DNA from: an uncultured Alphaproteobacteria bacterium
Lineage (GTDB): Bacteria; Pseudomonadota; Alphaproteobacteria; Sphingomonadales; Sphingomonadaceae
Reading direction: 5' to 3'
Length of the DNA: 64,000 nt
Assembly (NCBI GenBank): GCA_903934325.1
Contig: CAIZNH010000005.1
Coordinates: forward strand, 18,431-82,430
The notes under the pieces were generated by a model that saw only the letters and a list, made by a program, of their open reading frames with translations, did not search any database and was not told where the DNA came from. Shown piece by piece: positions 18,679-27,696 of the stretch (position 1 is its first letter; each line of letters begins with the position of its first letter). The translations under genes and the position numbers were made by a program.

Positions 18679-19847
18679 GCCCTGACAAAGCCGCCGAGCG
18701 GCTTGGCCGTGCGGCCCGGGAAAAGCCGTGCGAGGGTGAGCGCCGGATCGAGCCGCCAATGCTCGGCCACGGCGCCTGCCAGCACGGTTTCGAGCGCGAT
18801 AGTCGGCGCAAGATCGCGGCCTTCGTAGAGCTGGCTTTGCGTGAGGCCCGGCCAGTCGGCCTGCACCGTCCCGCCCTTGACCGAGCCGCCCAGCACCATC
18901 GCGGCGCTCGCCGTGCCGTGATCCGTGCCGTTCGTGCCGTTGAGCTTCGCGGTACGGCCGAATTCGGTCGCCACCAGCACCATCGTGTCGCGCCATTCTG
19001 CGCCCATGCCGGTGCGGAAGGCCGCGAGCAGGGCATCCAGCCCGCGCGCCTGCCGGGCAAAGGCACCGCGCTGGTTGGCGTGGGTATCCCATCCGTCGAC
19101 CTCGATCATCGCGATCCCCGCGCCGCGTGTCCCCTGCATCAGCGAGGCGACCAGCGAGCCATTGGCGGCGGCATCGCGCAGATTGTTGAGGTTGTCATCG
19201 CCCGCCATCGCCCGTGTTTCGAGCGCACGTGACCACAGGCCGGCCAGCTCGCTGTCGGCCTCGTAGAGTGCGCCGACGCGGGTCAGAAAATCGCTGGTGG
19301 CCGCAGGCAGGGCCGAGGGCGCATAGCTCGATACCGGCGCAGCTCCGCGCAGCGCCAGCGGCACCGCCGGAGCAATAGCGAGGGCACGGGGCGGCTCGCC
19401 ACGGCCGCTCTCGCCCAGCAGCGCGGTGAGGCGGTTGAGCCAGCCATCCTTGCTGGCATAGGGCGCGGTTCCGCCGGTTTCGAGCAGGTTCTGCCCGTCG
19501 AAGTGCGAACGCTCGCGATAGGCTGTCGCCGCGCCGTGGATGAACAGCGCCTCGCCTGCCGCGGCTGCCTTGCCCACTTCGGCAAGGGCAGGGTGGAGCG
19601 CAAAGAAGCTGCCGATTTTGGGGGCATTGGCATAATCGGTCAGCGCTGCACCGCGCAGAGCCTCGAAGCCGGGATCGCCGACCGGGGCCAGCATCGACAG
19701 GCCGTCTGCCGCGCCGCGCAGCAGCACGAACAGGAGCTTCTTCGGCCCTGAGGTCTGGGCCAGCGCGATATTCGGCAGGGCAAGCCCGCTGGCGCCCAGC
19801 GCAAGCGATCCGGCGAGCAGGGTTCGGCGATCAAGACGGGTCAGCAT
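18675..19847 (-). CDS. DUF1501 protein with Tat signal
   Basis: The N-terminus LDRRTLLAGSLALGASGLAL is a twin-arginine signal followed by ALA. The body has LLFVLLRGAADGLSML and VLVATEFGRTAKLNGTNGTDHG, the conserved ends of DUF1501, a family with an alkaline-phosphatase/sulfatase-like fold. Length is 390 aa. It is encoded 7 nt after the DUF1800 gene on the same strand; DUF1800 and DUF1501 genes are commonly paired. Function is not established. An exported hydrolase role is plausible from the fold, and the partnership suggests a two-protein exported complex. Confidence 0.88.
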   Translation of the reverse strand: MLTRLDRRTLLAGSLALGASGLALPNIALAQTSGPKKLLFVLLRGAADGLSMLAPVGDPGFEALRGAALTDYANAPKIGSFFALHPALAEVGKAAAAGEALFIHGAATAYRERSHFDGQNLLETGGTAPYASKDGWLNRLTALLGESGRGEPPRALAIAPAVPLALRGAAPVSSYAPSALPAATSDFLTRVGALYEADSELAGLWSRALETRAMAGDDNLNNLRDAAANGSLVASLMQGTRGAGIAMIEVDGWDTHANQRGAFARQARGLDALLAAFRTGMGAEWRDTMVLVATEFGRTAKLNGTNGTDHGTASAAMVLGGSVKGGTVQADWPGLTQSQLYEGRDLAPTIALETVLAGAVAEHWRLDPALTLARLFPGRTAKPLGGFVRA

Positions 19848-19854
19848 GACGGGG

Positions 19855-21324
19855 TTACCTCCGCATCATTTCAGGGGCGACGAGCAGCAGCGCCAGTGCC
19901 TGCCGTCCGCTTTCGGCGCGGGTCAGCATGGTGCGGGTGGTGTCGCTCAGGGCGTCGGGGAAGGCGGCAGTGGCGCGGGCGAGCACATCATCGGACGGCG
20001 CGCCCTGCGCCATGCGTTCGGCCAGTTCCGCGCGCCGCCAGATCACATCGGGTGCGGCCCAGCTGGCGGCAAGATCGTCATAACCGGCAGGCGAAGGCGC
20101 GCGCCACGGTGCCTGGCCGAGTTCATTGAGCGCTGCGGCAATGCGCTGCGGCGACAGGCTGTTCACGCCCGACAGGCGCAGCGCGGCGATGAACCATTCG
20201 AACGGGCTGCGGAACTTGACCGGCCCCGGCGCCCAGGCCTCGGGCGAATTGACCAGCGTGGTGGTGAGGCTCGCCAGATCGCCGCCGGTGCGGCGGAAAT
20301 CGGCTTCGAGCCGCGCGACGAGGGTTTCGGGCGGGGTGTCACCAGCAAAATGGCGTGCGAATTTGATGGCGATGAAGCGCGCGGTCGCAGGGTGGGCGGC
20401 AAGCTCGTCGAGGATCGCGATGGCCTGCTCCGCTCCGCCTTCGGCATAGCGCTTGCCCATGATGGTGCGATCGCCGGGCTCATGCGCGGGGGCGACAAAG
20501 GCCGCGCCGCTCGGCTGGTCTACGGCAAAGCGGCCGATCCGCCCGATCCCGGGCACGGTCCAGCCGGTCAGCGCGCGGGCGAATTCGGTGACATCGGCCT
20601 GCGCATAGCCGCCATGTACGCCGAGCGTGTGCAGCTCCATGATTTCGCGTGCGAGGTTCTCGTTGAGCCCGCGCGGGCGCTGCTGGGCATTGGCGCGGCG
20701 GGCGCGCAGGCGCTGGATCGGTGCCTCTGGGCCGATCGACTGGAACTGGTCGAGATAGAGCAGCATCGCCGGATGCAGCACCGCAGCCTTCAACAGATCG
20801 GAAAACTTGCCCAGTACATGCGGGCGGATCGCGTTGAACTGATGCGGACCGACTTCGAACTGGGTGCCGGGTTTGCCGAGCGAGACGCTGAAATGGTTCG
20901 ACCAGAAATGCACCAGCCGCTCGATCAGCGGGGTCTCGCTTGCCACGGCGACATTCACGCTGGTGGCAAGGTCGTCGATCGCCACGCGGCGCGCTTCGAG
21001 CACCTTGGCGCGATATTCGGGCGGCAGCCCGGCGAGCGCGGCAGCGCGCGGGTTGTCCCCGCCCGCCTCGGCCATGGCCGGGGGCATGGTGCCTTCGGCC
21101 ATGGCCGGATCGCCCATCTCGCGCACCCTGTCGCGGAAGCTGCGCAGGGTTTCGAGCATCTCGGCGCTGCGGCCTCGCGTCTCGGCCCTTGCGGCGATAG
21201 CGGGCGGGGCAGGATCGAAGGCCTCGATCTGGAGCAGCAGCCACGTCTTGGGATCACGCGGCGCCGAAACGCCGCGCGCAAGGCCGTAGCCGAAGCGGTT
21301 GAGAGCAATGCTGGCAGGGCTCAT
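19855..21324 (-). CDS. DUF1800 protein, partner of DUF1501
   Basis: The 489-aa product begins SPASIALNRFGYGLARG, typical of DUF1800, and contains VHFWSNHFSVSLGKPG, NENLAREIMELHTLGV and FIAIKFARHFAGD, which are family hallmarks. The ATG at 21324 is used because the conserved domain starts immediately; an in-frame start at 21372 would add 16 unconserved residues. GAGGAG lies about 12 nt upstream. No signal peptide is obvious. It is immediately upstream of DUF1501, so the pair probably forms an operon. Function is unknown. Confidence 0.87.
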   Translation of the reverse strand: MSPASIALNRFGYGLARGVSAPRDPKTWLLLQIEAFDPAPPAIAARAETRGRSAEMLETLRSFRDRVREMGDPAMAEGTMPPAMAEAGGDNPRAAALAGLPPEYRAKVLEARRVAIDDLATSVNVAVASETPLIERLVHFWSNHFSVSLGKPGTQFEVGPHQFNAIRPHVLGKFSDLLKAAVLHPAMLLYLDQFQSIGPEAPIQRLRARRANAQQRPRGLNENLAREIMELHTLGVHGGYAQADVTEFARALTGWTVPGIGRIGRFAVDQPSGAAFVAPAHEPGDRTIMGKRYAEGGAEQAIAILDELAAHPATARFIAIKFARHFAGDTPPETLVARLEADFRRTGGDLASLTTTLVNSPEAWAPGPVKFRSPFEWFIAALRLSGVNSLSPQRIAAALNELGQAPWRAPSPAGYDDLAASWAAPDVIWRRAELAERMAQGAPSDDVLARATAAFPDALSDTTRTMLTRAESGRQALALLLVAPEMMRR

Positions 21325-21420
21325 GGGTGTGCAGCGCTCCTCGAATTCGCGAACCGGGCGGTTAGCCCGCACCGGTTCATTCCCCTAACGGCGCAAGCCC
21401 GCGATTCCCTTCGCGCCGCC

Positions 21421-23400
21421 TCAAGGCGTGACGATATCGAAGCTGTGCGGCATCGGGTCCATTGCATCGATCAGCGCCTGCAAACCGGCCAGATCGCCTT
21501 CGATCGTCACCCCTTCCATGGCCTTTACCGTGCTGACCGGCACCTTGACGAAGAACAGCGCCAGCATCGCCCGGCGGGGTCCACGAATGGTGATGTCGGG
21601 TTTGTCCGGCAGCATCCCTGTGCGGCCGATCATCGCCTGGCCGGTGATCTCGATCATCGCCTGCTCGCCGCGATCGGGAATATCGAGCGCGATGGTGATC
21701 CCGCGCGGTCCCGGCTTTTCGGGCGCGAAGCGTGTGGCGGCGGAATCGAGCAGCTCCTGCGTCGACAGCGCGGCGATCATGTCGTTGCTCTGCGCGGCGC
21801 TGCGATCCACCCGGCCGCTGCGGAGTTCTCCGGCGGCGGCGAGGAACTGGTTGCGCCAGATCGCGCTTTCGGACTGGTAGCCCTGCTGTTCGTAGGATTT
21901 CGCCAGCATCGCCTTGGCCGCTGCGTTGCCGGGCGCGGCGAAGACAAGGCTCTGGAGCAGATCGGACGACCAGCGATAGTCTCCGCTTGCATAGGCATTC
22001 TCCGCCAGTGCCAGCACGCGGCTTTCCCCGCCCAGCGCCTCGACCAGTTTGGTCGCCCGCTCGACCGGCGGATAGCGGTGGAGGTTCGCCGGCACGGCAT
22101 CATACCAGCCGAGATAGAACTGGTAGATCGCCTTCGCATTGTGGCTGATCGTGCCGTAATAGCCGCGGGTCGACCATTCTGTGCCATTGCCCGGCGGGGG
22201 GGAGGCTTCGAGCGCTTCGGCAATCTCCTCCATCGTCTCGCCGCGGTTCATGCGCCGCACGGTCTGATCGTGGAGCCAGCGGTAATTGTCGCGCTGGGCG
22301 GTGATCCATGCGGTGCCCGCAGCGCGCCCGAAGATCGGCCAGCAATGGCTCGATATCACCGCATCGCTTTGGGGCGCATAGGTAAGCGCGGCTTCATCGA
22401 GATAATGCGCCCAGGCCCGCGCATCACGCACCTTGGCCCCGCGCGGGGTGAGGATGTTGTGCAAGCTGCAGGTGGCGATTTCGGCCGCAAGGAAGGTGCT
22501 TTCCGGCTTGATGAAGACGTTGAATTCCGCCGGTGCCTCGGTTCCCGAGACCATCTGGAATTCAAGGCTGACGCCATCGACCTCGCGGGTCTCGCCGGTC
22601 TTGGCGACGATGTCGGTCGGCGGGATCAGCGAGAGCGTGCCGCCGGACAACCCGCGCCCGATGCCGCTGCCCATCTGCCCCATCGGGCCGGGCGCAAGGG
22701 CGGTGCCGAACTGGTAGGCCGCGCGCCGCATCATCGCCCCGCCGGCCATGACGTTTTCGGACGTGGCCTCTTCCATGAAGCCCGCCGGTGCGATCACCGC
22801 GACCTTGCCCGAAGCGACTGCGCCTGCATCCACAACCCCGCGCACGCCCCCGAAATGGTCGCCGTGGCTGTGCGAATAGATCACTGCGCTCACCGGACGC
22901 GTGCCCAGCTTGGCGTTGACGAGGTCGATCGCCGCCTTGGCGGTTTCGGTGCTGGTGAGCGGATCGATCACGATCCAGCCGGTCTTGCCGCGGATCACCG
23001 TCATGTTAGAGACGTCAAAGCCGCGCACCTGCCAGACGTTGGCGCTGACCTGGAACAGCCCGTGATGGCGCAAGTGGCCCATGTGTCGCCACAGGCTGGG
23101 ATTGACGCTGGCAGGCGCCGGGCCCTCGGCAAAATCATAGGCGGCAAGGTTCCACACCGGCGCGCCTGCGGCATTGCGGATCAGCGGATCGGCGAGGGTG
23201 GCGACAAAGCCGCGGCGGGCAAACTCGCCATCGCGCGTGCCTTCGGGCGGCAGTGCGGTGCGGACGGCCTCCTGCGCAGCGATGGTCGCCTCGGACGGCG
23301 GTGTTCCCGTGGCGGCGGCGGCCTGTTGCTTCGCTGCCACCTGGCTGGCCGAAAGCAACGCGATCAGCGCTGCCGACGCGCGAAAAGCCGGTTTGTGCAT
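21421..23400 (-). CDS. Alkyl/aryl sulfatase, metallo-beta-lactamase fold (SdsA/BDS1-like)
   Basis: The metal motif is IYSHSHGDHFGGVRGVVD, the HxHxDH signature of linear alkylsulfatases. A dimerisation segment (AEATSENVMAGGAMMRRA with minor variation) and a C-terminal SCP2-like sterol-carrier domain (about residues 530-659) complete the three-domain layout. A signal peptide (FRASAALIALLSASQVAAK) predicts export. The ATG at 23400 is preceded by AGGAGAGGGGA. The 659-aa length is close to that of Pseudomonas SdsA1. It hydrolyses primary alkyl sulfates such as SDS in characterised members; the natural substrate here is unknown. Confidence 0.92.
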   Translation of the reverse strand: MHKPAFRASAALIALLSASQVAAKQQAAAATGTPPSEATIAAQEAVRTALPPEGTRDGEFARRGFVATLADPLIRNAAGAPVWNLAAYDFAEGPAPASVNPSLWRHMGHLRHHGLFQVSANVWQVRGFDVSNMTVIRGKTGWIVIDPLTSTETAKAAIDLVNAKLGTRPVSAVIYSHSHGDHFGGVRGVVDAGAVASGKVAVIAPAGFMEEATSENVMAGGAMMRRAAYQFGTALAPGPMGQMGSGIGRGLSGGTLSLIPPTDIVAKTGETREVDGVSLEFQMVSGTEAPAEFNVFIKPESTFLAAEIATCSLHNILTPRGAKVRDARAWAHYLDEAALTYAPQSDAVISSHCWPIFGRAAGTAWITAQRDNYRWLHDQTVRRMNRGETMEEIAEALEASPPPGNGTEWSTRGYYGTISHNAKAIYQFYLGWYDAVPANLHRYPPVERATKLVEALGGESRVLALAENAYASGDYRWSSDLLQSLVFAAPGNAAAKAMLAKSYEQQGYQSESAIWRNQFLAAAGELRSGRVDRSAAQSNDMIAALSTQELLDSAATRFAPEKPGPRGITIALDIPDRGEQAMIEITGQAMIGRTGMLPDKPDITIRGPRRAMLALFFVKVPVSTVKAMEGVTIEGDLAGLQALIDAMDPMPHSFDIVTP

Positions 23401-23556
23401 TCCCCTCTCCTTTTTTCTCTCCGCCGCCGTGATGCCCGCGCGGGGCGACGGTTTCAAGCCAGCAAGCTGGCCGCGCATCGCCCTGCGGTGGAATACGCAG
23501 GTTGCGGTGATCGCCAGACAAAGGATCGCGGTGCTAGGCACGCTCCTGTGTCCCGG

Positions 23557-24234
23557 ATGATTGCCCTCAACCAGCTGCTTGTCGCCCTTTTCGGTGCCTG
23601 CGCACTGGTCTGCGCCGCGCCGGCGGCGGCCGAGGAGGATGCCAATGTCTGGCTCGCCCAGTTCGCCACCATCAACGCGAGCGAGAAGGTGTTTGTCCGG
23701 ATCGAGGCGCAGGAGCGCTTCACCGATGATGCCGGAAGGCTCGGGCAATTTCTGGCGCGCTCGTTGGTCGGCTACCGCATCGACAAGCGCACCAGTATCG
23801 GCGTCGGCTATGCCTATGTGTTCAGCGATCCGATCGGCCCGCTGCGCCGTAACGAGCATCGCTTCTATCAGGAGTTCAACCACCGCCTGATCGAGACTGA
23901 GGGCGGCATGACGGTGGATGCGCGCACGCGGCTGGAGCAGCGCACCTTCGAGGAGAGCGACGGCACGGCATGGCGGCTGCGCCAGTTCGTCCAGCTACGG
24001 GTGCCGCTGTCGCAGGACAACAAGCTGGTGGTCTTCACCGAACCCTTCGTCGATCTCAACCAGACCGCCGTCCAGCGCGGCGGGCTGTCGCTGTGGCGCA
24101 ATTTCGTCGGGGTGTCGGTGCCGCTGACCAAGAATACCGAACTGGTGCCGGGCTATCTCAACCAGTATGTCGTGCGCGATGGTGCGGACCGGGTGGACCA
24201 CACCGCCAATATCGGCCTGTTCATGACCTTCTAG
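23557..24234 (+). CDS. DUF2490 family protein, putative outer-membrane barrel
   Basis: The 225-aa protein begins with a signal peptide (IALNQLLVALFGACALVCAAPAAA) and then runs as alternating beta-strands (VFVRIEAQERFTDD, YRIDKRTSIGVGYAYVF, LVPGYLNQYVVRDG), ending in Phe. This matches DUF2490 outer-membrane-like proteins. An in-frame GTG at 23548 is an alternative start. It diverges from the alkylsulfatase gene over about 156 bp and converges on the SDR gene with only 2 nt between stops. Function is not known. Confidence 0.75.
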   Translation: MIALNQLLVALFGACALVCAAPAAAEEDANVWLAQFATINASEKVFVRIEAQERFTDDAGRLGQFLARSLVGYRIDKRTSIGVGYAYVFSDPIGPLRRNEHRFYQEFNHRLIETEGGMTVDARTRLEQRTFEESDGTAWRLRQFVQLRVPLSQDNKLVVFTEPFVDLNQTAVQRGGLSLWRNFVGVSVPLTKNTELVPGYLNQYVVRDGADRVDHTANIGLFMTF

Positions 24235-24236
24235 GC

Positions 24237-24989
24237 CTAAAGCGTCGCGGTCTGGCCGCCATCCACCTTGATCGCGCAGCCGGTGATGAAGGCGGCGCGC
24301 GGGCTGGCGAGGAAGGCGGCGATATCGCCGAATTCTTCCGGCCGTCCGAGCCGGCGCGCCGGGATCGCGGCGATCGAGCGCGCGCGCACGTCTTCCGCCG
24401 TCTGCCCGCTCGCCTGCGCCATCATGCCGTGGAGGCTGGTCAGCCGGTCGGTGGCGATCTGGCCGGGCAGCAGCATGTTGACCGTCACGCCATCCGCCGC
24501 GACTTCGCTCGCCAGCGTCTTGCACCACGAGGCGAGCATCGCGCGCACCGCGTTCGAGAGCACGAGGCCGGGGATCGGCGTGATCACGCTGGTCGAGGCG
24601 ATCGCCATGATCCGCCCGAAGCCGTTCGTGCGCATCGCCGGAAGGATCGCCTGAGCAATCGCGAGCTGGGCGTTGAACATCCGTCCGAACACGCCCGCGA
24701 ACTGCTCCGGCGTGGTCTCGGCGGCGCTGCCGGTGGGCGGGCCGCCCGAATTGAGCACCACGATATCGGGCGAGCGGCCGGTCGCGCTGACCGCCGCCAG
24801 AATCGCAGCCGGCGCGGCCGGATCGTCGAGATCGGCCTCGATGTGATGGAAGCTTTCGTAAGTCGCCGCCGACCGTGCGACGGTGATCACATCGACGCCC
24901 TCATTGGCGAGGCTTTCGGCAATCGCGCGCCCCAGACCCTTGCTTGCGCCCAGCACCAGCGCGGTTTTTCCATCGAGCTGCAGATCCAT
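24237..24989 (-). CDS. SDR-like protein lacking the catalytic Tyr and Lys
   Basis: The cofactor loop LVLGASKGLGRAIAESLA and the C-terminal FITGCAIKVDGGQTATL are classical short-chain dehydrogenase/reductase features. The protein is 250 aa. The region that normally holds YxxSK reads GLVLSNAVR, so Tyr is Leu142 and Lys is Asn146, while the catalytic Ser neighbourhood (IASTSV) is kept. This matches the atypical BKR-like SDR-like subgroup. It may be non-catalytic or use another mechanism. The ATG at 24989 was chosen because the Rossmann fold begins directly. Confidence 0.85.
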   Translation of the reverse strand: MDLQLDGKTALVLGASKGLGRAIAESLANEGVDVITVARSAATYESFHHIEADLDDPAAPAAILAAVSATGRSPDIVVLNSGGPPTGSAAETTPEQFAGVFGRMFNAQLAIAQAILPAMRTNGFGRIMAIASTSVITPIPGLVLSNAVRAMLASWCKTLASEVAADGVTVNMLLPGQIATDRLTSLHGMMAQASGQTAEDVRARSIAAIPARRLGRPEEFGDIAAFLASPRAAFITGCAIKVDGGQTATL

Positions 24990-25176
24990 TGCGCGTCTCC
25001 CTTGCGGCTCCGCAGATGATGCAAGAGCGTCGCCACGGCATAGCCGCAAGGACGCGCCATGCGCCCGCGAAAAGTGGTAGGCTTCAGAGCCATGCGGTGT
25101 CTCGCATTCGCGCCCTATATGGGCTAGCCCTGCAAGCAGTGCCGTGAGGCATGGGATGGAGATCGACGGGGGACAT

Positions 25177-26408
25177 ATGAAGACAAAGCGCCTTGCGGCC
25201 CTGTTTGCTGCGCTGCTTGTTGCCACACCTTGCGCGGCCCTGGCCGGCGAGGCGGGTGCCGAAGGCCACCGGTTGTTCGTCTGGGCCGGAGACCGCGCGG
25301 GCAAGGACAAGAACTTCATCGCCGTGATCGATGCCGATCCGGCCTCGCCCACCTATGGCCAGCTGATCACCACCGCCGCGACCGATCAGACCAGCAACAA
25401 TCCCCACCATACCGAATACTGGATGCCCGAAAGCGGCAAGCTGTTCGCCAATGATCACGATGCGGGCCAGACCGTGGTGATCGACCTCACCGATCCCCTG
25501 AAGCCCCGGCAGGTGGCCGCGTTCGGCAATCTGGCGGGCTATGCCATGCCGCACAGCTTCCTGCGGCTGCCCAACGGCCATGTGCTTTCGAGCTTCCAGT
25601 ACGAGGATCACGGCGGCCACGCTGGCCATGGCGCTATGACGGGCAAGAGCGGCGGCATTGTGGAGATCGACGAGGCGGGCAAGGCAGTGCGGGCGGTCAG
25701 CAATGTCGATCCGGCCTTCGCCGCCGAGGGCCTGCTGCCCTACAGCCTTGCCGTGCTGCCGGACATCGACCGGGTGCTGGTGACCAATTCGCCGATGGGC
25801 GACGATTACCTGCTGACCAGCAACACCTACCAGATCTTCCGCCTGTCCGATCTCAAGCTGCTCGGCACGCATCGGCTCGATCCCGGCCCCAGCCTCAACG
25901 GCCATGTCTCGCCCGAGGAAGCCCGCGTCGGCGCTGACGGGTCGGTCTATATCCAGACCCTGTCCTGCGGGGTGCAGCGCGTTTCGGGAATCGACACGCC
26001 CACGCCGGTTGCCCGGCTGGTCCACCAGTTCGAAGGCAGCTGGTGCGGGGTGCCCACGATCGTCGGCAAGTTCTTCATCCAGAGCGTGCCCGCCATGCAC
26101 GGTTTCGTGGTGCTCGACATCAGCAATCCCGAGCGCGCGGTCGAGGTCTCGCGGCTGGTGATCGACGAAACCTATGAGCCGCACTGGACCCCGGGTGGGA
26201 TCCCAAGGCGAAGCGGCTGGTGATCACTTCCGGACGCGAGGGCGACCGGACCTATCTGCTCAAGCTGGACCAGACGACGGGCAAGCTCGTGATCGACGAG
26301 ACCTTCCGCGATGCGGACGGGAAGGTCGGATTCAGCTTCGATTCGCGCACCTGGCCGCATGGCTGGACCGGCTCGGCCAAGCCGCATGGGGCGGTGTTCG
26401 AACGCTAG
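25177..26408 (+). pseudogene. Frameshifted exported beta-propeller protein, distantly SBP56/methanethiol-oxidase-like
   Basis: An ATG at 25177 opens a signal peptide (KRLAALFAALLVATPCAALAG) and about 335 residues of propeller-like repeats with His-rich blocks (NNPHHTEYW, MPHSFLRLPNGHVLSSFQYEDHGGH). That frame stops at 26223. The next frame continues at once with KRLVITSGREGDRTYLLKLD and ends at 26408 with TWPHGWTGSAKPHG. Reading across CCGGGTGGGAT near 26191-26201, a one-base change would restore HWTPGWDPKAKRLV. The gene is therefore disrupted by an indel or the base is a sequencing error. Resemblance to selenium-binding protein/methanethiol oxidase is loose. The start and the disrupted frame are clear; the function is not. 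Confidence 0.72.
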
Positions 26409-26479
26409 GGCAGGGCTGCATGCCGCGCGACTTTGGCGCGCCGCAGCGGATGCGGTGATCCGGTCCTGCGGGAGAAATC

Positions 26480-26554
26480 TGGCTGGGGCGGAAGGATTCG
26501 AACCTTCGCATGGCGGTACCAAAAACCGCTGCCTTACCGCTTGGCTACGCCCCA
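26480..26554 (-). tRNA. tRNA-Gln (anticodon TTG)
   Basis: On the minus strand the sequence starts TGGGGCGTAGCCAAGCGG, has anticodon loop TTTTGGT, a TTCGAAT T-loop, and a 3' end CGCCCCA-G-CCA. Acceptor stem TGGGGCG/CGCCCCA is fully paired and CCA is encoded. The loop and Gln-type TGGGGCG stem support tRNA-Gln(UUG). Confidence 0.96.
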
Positions 26555-26647
26555 GCAGAGGCGCGCTCTATAACGTGTGAAATCGCAATGTGAAGGGGGC
26601 TGCGCGCGCGAATTTCGCCTGCGCGCAGCCTTCCCCCTCGGCTGGCT

Positions 26648-27514
26648 TCAGAACGTCCAGTCGAGGTTCTTGCCCGCGAAGTCTTCCGCCGCGTGGCGCT
26701 CGCGCATTTGGGTGTTCTCCTCGCCCCACACCTTGTTGACGATCCGCCCGCGCTGCACTGCCGGCCGCGCGGCAATCTCGCGCGCCCAGCGGGCGACGTT
26801 GGTGTATTCGTCGATCGACAGGAAGGTCTTGGCGTCATTGTAGATCTGGCCTGCCACAAAGGGCGCGAGCCAGGGGAAGTTGGCGATATCGGCGAGGGTA
26901 TATTCATCGCCTGCCAGATAGCGCGTCTTTGCCAACTGCTGGTCGGCCACATCGAAGATGCGCTTGGTCTCCATCGCGTAGCGATCGATCGGATATTCGT
27001 ATTTCTCGGGCGCATAGGCGTAGAAATGGCCGAAGCCGCCGCCCATGAAAGGCCCGCTGGCGACCTGCCAGAACACCCAGCTCAGCACCTCGGCGCGGCT
27101 CGCGGGATCGGTGGGGAGGAACATCCCGAACTTTTCCGCAAGGTGGACGAGGATCGCGCCGCTCTCGAACACGCGGAAGGGCACGGGGCCGGACTGGTCG
27201 AGCAGGGCGGGGATCTTGGAATTGGGGTTCACGTCCACAAAGCCGCTGGTGAACTGTTCGCCCGCGCCGATATTGATCGTCCAGGCATCATATTCGGCCG
27301 CCTTGTGTCCGGCTTCGAGCAGCTCCTCCAGCAGCACCGTCACCTTCACCCCGTTTGGCGTGGCGAGCGAATAGAGCTGGAAGGGATGCTGGCCGACGGG
27401 CAGCGCCTTCTCTTCGCGCGCGCCTGCGGTGGGCCGGTTGATCGAGGCAAAGCGCCCGCCCGATACGGTGTCGGCGCTCCAGACGGCGGGCGGGGTATAG
27501 GTTGGGTCGGCCAT
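26648..27514 (-). CDS. yghU: Glutathione-dependent disulfide-bond oxidoreductase, YghU-type GST
   Basis: This 288-aa protein (the same length as E. coli YghU) has the extended N-terminus TYTPPAVWSADTVSGGRFAS, a thioredoxin-fold half with TPNGVKVTVLLEELLEAG and NPNSKIPALLDQSG, and a C-terminal all-helical half with LSWVFWQVASGPFMGGGFGH and YLAGDEYTLADIANFPW. These are nu-class GST features. It likely reduces disulfides with glutathione in the cytoplasm. The ATG at 27514 is chosen because upstream in-frame sequence is not conserved-looking. It stands alone, between tRNA-Gln and nadE. Confidence 0.92.
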   Translation of the reverse strand: MADPTYTPPAVWSADTVSGGRFASINRPTAGAREEKALPVGQHPFQLYSLATPNGVKVTVLLEELLEAGHKAAEYDAWTINIGAGEQFTSGFVDVNPNSKIPALLDQSGPVPFRVFESGAILVHLAEKFGMFLPTDPASRAEVLSWVFWQVASGPFMGGGFGHFYAYAPEKYEYPIDRYAMETKRIFDVADQQLAKTRYLAGDEYTLADIANFPWLAPFVAGQIYNDAKTFLSIDEYTNVARWAREIAARPAVQRGRIVNKVWGEENTQMRERHAAEDFAGKNLDWTF

Positions 27515-27696
27515 GAATGCGGTTCCTGTTGCGTGTGTGGGGCAAGACTTGGAACCTTGCGCGCCAAGGTTCAAGCATCGCCGTCCATCGAAAGGCTAGG
27601 GGGCCGGAAAGCAGGACTTTTCGCGCGCCTGCTAGGAACGGCAAGGATTAGCCGCTAGAGGCTGCCATAATACAGCGGAGCGCGTAGACGGCACCC

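Noticed and set aside
19846..24234. Plus-strand open frame of about 1460 codons
   Set aside because: Only the last 225 codons (the DUF2490 gene) look real. The rest is antisense to DUF1800 and alkylsulfatase genes.
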